Below are positions 5,661 through 7,793 of a DNA stretch of 7,793 nucleotides, in pieces. The translations under genes were made by a program, and so were the position numbers. The notes under the pieces are model-generated. The model had not been told where the DNA came from, searched no databases, and worked only from the letters and a program-made list of their open reading frames with translations. This DNA is from Prevotella sp. UBA1395. GTDB taxonomy: Bacteria; Bacteroidota; Bacteroidia; Bacteroidales; Bacteroidaceae. Numbering within the stretch: position 1 is the stretch's first letter; each line of letters opens with the position of its first letter. The stretch is from positions 8,379 to 16,171 of the forward strand of contig DBQL01000200.1 in assembly GCA_002305235.1 (NCBI GenBank). Direction: 5' to 3'.

Positions 5661-6086
5661 TCAGTCGAAAAGGGTGCCTTTGGTGAGGGCATACTTGCCA
5701 CCTCCGGTGAAGCACAGGGCCAAAGCCCCCAAGAGATAGAGTGCGGGCAGCTCGGCTGTCCACCCTCCCGTGGCCGGGTCGACGGCGAAGAAGGCGGCAG
5801 TGTGGGCCATCAGGATGGCAACAAGCATGTTGAAAGCGAATGCGGCCGAGGCGGCGCGGGTCCAAATGCCCAGTATCATCATGATGGGTGCCACCACCTC
5901 GCAGATCAGCGCGCCATAGGCAAGGAACGGGGGAAGACCCATTGACGTGAGCATTCCGGCTATGCCTTCCACGCCGCCAATGAGCTTGTGGAAACCATGA
6001 AACAGCATCAAACCGCCTACATTGAGGCGCAGTATAAGCAAACCGAGGTCGGTGTCGCGAAGAAAGTCTTTGTATTTTTCTAACAT
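5661..6086 (-). CDS. DoxX-family integral membrane protein
   Basis: This 141-residue protein has four hydrophobic segments at about residues 14-34, 52-74, 78-100 and 112-128, the layout of the DoxX/YphA-type family. Typical features are LRL-GG-ML-HG--KL in helix 1 (18-35), with His30 and Lys34, Glu63-Val-Val-Ala-Pro in helix 2, and the C-terminal GGGKYALT (128-135). DoxX was named after a subunit of an archaeal terminal oxidase. Most bacterial relatives have no proven function, though some act in thiol or oxidative-stress membrane complexes. The ATG at 6086 is preceded by AAGAGAGAAT, a purine-rich ribosome binding site. A good promoter lies about 60 bases upstream at 6144-6174. It stands before gnd with a 78-base gap, so co-transcription with the NADPH-producing genes is plausible but unproven. 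Confidence 0.9.
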   Translation of the reverse strand: MLEKYKDFLRDTDLGLLILRLNVGGLMLFHGFHKLIGGVEGIAGMLTSMGLPPFLAYGALICEVVAPIMMILGIWTRAASAAFAFNMLVAILMAHTAAFFAVDPATGGWTAELPALYLLGALALCFTGGGKYALTKGTLFD

Positions 6087-6143
6087 ATTCTCTCTTGTTT
6101 AAAACGTGAATACTTCTTTATAATATAATAATTACAATAATTG

Positions 6144-6174
6144 CAAATATAGGGAAAATAATAATACAAACCAA
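6144..6174 (-). promoter_or_regulatory. Promoter for doxX (Bacteroidota -33/-7 type)
   Basis: On the minus strand the -33 element TTGG (6174-6171) is followed by 19 bases and then TATATTTG (6151-6144), an exact match to TAnnTTTG, with C next. Transcription should begin near 6137-6139, giving a leader of about 50 bases before the doxX ATG. It may drive the whole doxX-gnd-zwf-pgl block. Confidence 0.75.
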
Positions 6175-6243
6175 GGAAAATCGCAAAGAACTGATCAACT
6201 ATTTCTTTTTGATGACGAGATGGACAAAAAAAATGGAAAATCC

Positions 6244-6273
6244 TTGGTATTTTAAAAAAATGATTTATCTTTG
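6244..6273 (+). promoter_or_regulatory. Promoter for rubredoxin (Bacteroidota -33/-7 type)
   Basis: TTGG (6244-6247), an 18-base A/T spacer and TATCTTTG (6266-6273) followed by C make a near-perfect Bacteroidota promoter. Transcription should start near 6279-6281, which leaves an unusually long leader of about 110 bases before the rubredoxin ATG. Confidence 0.85.
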
Positions 6274-6280
6274 CAGCATG

Positions 6281-6390
6281 GAAAAGGGGTAGGCAAGCCT
6301 TGCCGACAACGCGCCGAAGTGTCTCGCGGCAAGACCGAGAACTCCTGTATCTCCACTTTTATTTAAGAACAAACTTTAAACAAAAAGATT
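6281..6390 (+). promoter_or_regulatory. Long structured 5' leader of rubredoxin
   Basis: The segment CTTGCC (6299-6304) can pair with either of two GGCAAG copies. Pairing upstream (6292-6297) makes a tight 5-bp hairpin. Pairing downstream makes CTTGCCG/CGGCAAG (6299-6305 with 6327-6333). The two folds exclude each other. The last 45 bases before the ATG are A/T-rich and unstructured, as expected for an accessible start with AAACAAAAAGATT upstream. I do not recognise a known riboswitch class. Confidence 0.4.
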
Positions 6391-6555
6391 ATGAAAAAGT
6401 ATGTATGCGACGTGTGTGGTTGGATCTATGATCCTGAAGTTGGTGATCCTGATAACGGTGTGGCACCGGGAACAGCTTTCGAAGATCTGCCCGAGGATTG
6501 GGTTTGCCCCGAGTGTGGCGTAGGCACGGAAGACTTCAGCCCTGTTGAGGACTAA
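6391..6555 (+). CDS. Rubredoxin
   Basis: A 54-residue ATG-to-TAA frame, the exact size of classical clostridial-type rubredoxins. It holds the two iron-binding CxxCG knuckles: CDVCG (Cys6, Cys9) and CPECG (Cys39, Cys42). Together these bind one Fe with four cysteines. The aromatic core residues are also present (Tyr4, Trp11, Tyr13, Phe30, Trp37), as is the conserved [16 protein letters not shown] loop (19-34). It is a soluble cytoplasmic one-electron carrier that typically passes electrons from NAD(P)H:rubredoxin oxidoreductase to flavodiiron proteins or rubrerythrin. It has its own strong promoter and a strong terminator, so it is probably a single-gene transcript. The next gene, convergent, encodes a flavodiiron protein, its usual partner. 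Confidence 0.97.
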   Translation: MKKYVCDVCGWIYDPEVGDPDNGVAPGTAFEDLPEDWVCPECGVGTEDFSPVED

Positions 6556-6610
6556 TTCCACTGTCCCACATTCCTTTGGTCCGACATTGTCGCGGCACGC
6601 AAAGGGAAAT

Positions 6611-6661
6611 AAAAAATGGTTTTACCAAGGATGAGAATCCATGCGTAAAACCATTTTTTTT
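6611..6661. terminator. Strong bidirectional intrinsic terminator
   Basis: AAAAAATGGTTTTAC (6611-6625) pairs perfectly with GTAAAACCATTTTTT (6645-6659) around a 19-base loop. On the plus strand the stem ends in eight T's (6654-6661). On the minus strand the complement of the A run gives six T's (6616-6611). It sits between the convergent rubredoxin and flavodiiron genes and can stop transcription from both sides. Confidence 0.9.
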
Positions 6662-6678
6662 GATGCCTGTCTCCGGCC

Positions 6679-6699
6679 GCTCACGTCACGGTCGTGAGC
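6679..6699 (-). terminator. Short hairpin directly after the flavodiiron gene
   Basis: GCTCACG (6679-6685) pairs with CGTGAGC (6693-6699) around a 7-base loop, eight bases beyond the flavodiiron TAA. It lacks a T tract. It probably supports the 3' end of that message ahead of the main terminator at 6611-6661. Confidence 0.4.
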
Positions 6700-6707
6700 C
6701 GACAGCA

Positions 6708-7793
6708 TTATTCTGCCAGCAGCCTTGCGGCCATAGCCTGACCCAATGCCACACATTTGGCATGGACCTCGGGGGTCATCGACTGCTTCATGTCGACCGG
6801 TTCGCCCACCGTCTCGAAGTGGAACTTGTTGGTATTATAGCTTTCTAACACCGAAACGGCCTTTGAAGCCCAACTGTAACTACCGAACCAGCCGAAGCAA
6901 TGGTTCTTGATGTCGCGGTTGGCAATGGCTGAAAGCAGGTGCTCCATGTCGGGATAGATGGAGTTGTTGTATGTCGGCGCGCCGAGAATGAGGCCTTTGT
7001 ACCTGAAAATATCCCTCAGTACGTTGGAATAGTGGGTCTTGCTCAGGTTGAACAGACTGATGTGTTTCACCCCGGCTTGTGAGGCAGCCTCGGCAATTAC
7101 CTCTGCCATCTTGGCCGTATTGCCATACATTGTGCCGTAGGCGATGACCAGTCCCGGCTCGGTCTCGTAGCGACTCATTTTGTCGTAAAGCTCCACAACC
7201 TTGGCCGCATGCTTGTGCCACACGGGTCCGTGAGTGGTGCAGAGGTAGTCCATACGCACACCCGAGAGTTTCTTCAGGGCGTTTTGCACCGGCGTGCCAT
7301 ACCGCCCCACGATATTGGAGTAGTATCTTATCATCTCCAACCAGTAGTGCTCCACGTCGATGTCGTCGTCGAGCACGCCACCATTCAGTGCGCCGTAGCA
7401 ACCGAAGGCGTCGCCGGTGAATGCCACATGAGCGTTGATATCGACAGAGAGCATGGTTTCCGGCCAGTGCACCATAGGGATAAGGTAGAAGTTGAGCGTA
7501 TGTTTGCCCAAGCAGATGGAGTCGCCATGCTTCACCTCGACGCGGTTGTCCTCAATGCCATAGAATCCCTTCATCATGTCAAAGGTCTTCTTGTTTCCGA
7601 TGATCTTCACGTTGGGATAGTACTTGCGCAGCAGAGCCAGCGAACTGCTGTGGTCGGGTTCCATGTGATGGATGACCACATAGTCGATGGGTCGGTCGCC
7701 CAGCACCTCGCGAATATTACTGATAAACTGTGGGAAGAAGTCTGCCTCGACGGTGTCCATGAGGCAAACCTTCTCGTCTACAACCATGTAAGA
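6708..7793 (-). CDS. fprA: Flavodiiron protein (FprA-type A flavoprotein), 5' end cut by the window
   Basis: The frame enters at the right edge with Ser-Tyr-Met and runs 361 residues to TAA at 6710-6708. By comparison with Moorella FprA roughly 36 N-terminal residues are missing. The N-terminal metallo-beta-lactamase domain has the full diiron ligand set: HMEPDH (His43, Glu45, Asp47, His48 of the visible part), His109 in PMVHWPETM, Asp128 in FTGDAFG, and His188 in TTHGPVWH. A flavodoxin domain follows: FMN loop YGTMYGNT (219-226), APTYNNSIYPDME (272-284) and GWFGSYSWASKA (301-312). The enzyme takes electrons from reduced rubredoxin and reduces O2 to water, or NO to N2O, in the cytoplasm. No rubredoxin domain is fused to it; the separate rubredoxin gene lies next door, convergent. 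The internal Met at residue 3 is not the true start. Confidence 0.97.
   Translation of the reverse strand, partial: SYMVVDEKVCLMDTVEADFFPQFISNIREVLGDRPIDYVVIHHMEPDHSSSLALLRKYYPNVKIIGNKKTFDMMKGFYGIEDNRVEVKHGDSICLGKHTLNFYLIPMVHWPETMLSVDINAHVAFTGDAFGCYGALNGGVLDDDIDVEHYWLEMIRYYSNIVGRYGTPVQNALKKLSGVRMDYLCTTHGPVWHKHAAKVVELYDKMSRYETEPGLVIAYGTMYGNTAKMAEVIAEAASQAGVKHISLFNLSKTHYSNVLRDIFRYKGLILGAPTYNNSIYPDMEHLLSAIANRDIKNHCFGWFGSYSWASKAVSVLESYNTNKFHFETVGEPVDMKQSMTPEVHAKCVALGQAMAARLLAE

Larger units (their letters stand above)
6087..6390. other. 304-base divergent regulatory region between doxX and rubredoxin
   Basis: No gene is seen here. The doxX-proximal part (6100-6260) is very AT-rich. It carries two outward-facing Bacteroidota promoters, one for doxX (6144-6174) and one for rubredoxin (6244-6273), whose -33 elements lie about 70 bases apart. 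The GC-rich patch 6286-6340 falls inside the rubredoxin leader and can fold. An 8-base word, TCCTTGGT, overlaps both -33 elements in opposite orientations (ACCAAGGA at 6170-6177, TCCTTGGT at 6241-6248). Confidence 0.7.

Noticed and set aside
6278..6292. Four-codon frame (MEKG) at the start of the rubredoxin leader
   Set aside because: It begins at or before the predicted transcription start, so it would have no ribosome binding site. It is most likely chance.

Overview
The window looks like chromosomal DNA from an anaerobic member of the Bacteroidota, most likely order Bacteroidales and possibly Prevotella-like. Three signs support this. Both intergenic promoters fit the Bacteroidota pattern, with a TTG-type -33 element and a TAnnTTTG -7 element. 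Ribosome binding sites are A-rich and weak. The proteins read like Bacteroidales versions of their families. Coding DNA is GC-rich and intergenic DNA is often AT-rich. Rubredoxin together with a flavodiiron protein points to an anaerobe or nanaerobe that detoxifies oxygen. The exact genus is inference.

Layout from left to right. Positions 1-150 hold the 3' end of a plus-strand HI0933/BaiN-like flavoprotein gene. A plus-strand pair follows: an unrecognised 180-residue protein (213-755) and the fluoride exporter CrcB/Fluc (802-1179). A 557-base gene-free stretch (1180-1736) carries hairpins and a short array of 22-bp direct repeats. The minus strand then holds, in transcription order, a DoxX-family membrane protein (6086-5661), 6-phosphogluconate dehydrogenase gnd (5582-4119), glucose-6-phosphate dehydrogenase zwf (3943-2447) and 6-phosphogluconolactonase pgl (2450-1737). 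zwf and pgl overlap by the ATGA tetranucleotide. An AT-rich divergent promoter region (6087-6390) separates doxX from a plus-strand rubredoxin gene (6391-6555). A strong bidirectional terminator (6611-6661) then separates rubredoxin from a convergent, edge-truncated flavodiiron protein gene (7793-6708, minus strand).

How the genes work together. gnd, zwf and pgl encode all three enzymes of the oxidative pentose phosphate pathway, which makes NADPH and ribulose 5-phosphate. Rubredoxin and the flavodiiron protein form a known electron-transfer pair that reduces O2 (or NO) to harmless products. The left and middle blocks are therefore fluoride export and NADPH supply, and the right block is oxygen defence.

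I see no phage, plasmid, CRISPR, toxin-antitoxin or defence system, and no tRNA or rRNA. The gene content is mostly ordinary housekeeping. The least explained signals are non-coding: the 22-bp repeat array near 1317-1417, the folded spacer between gnd and zwf, and the structured rubredoxin leader. The 180-residue protein beside crcB is also unexplained.
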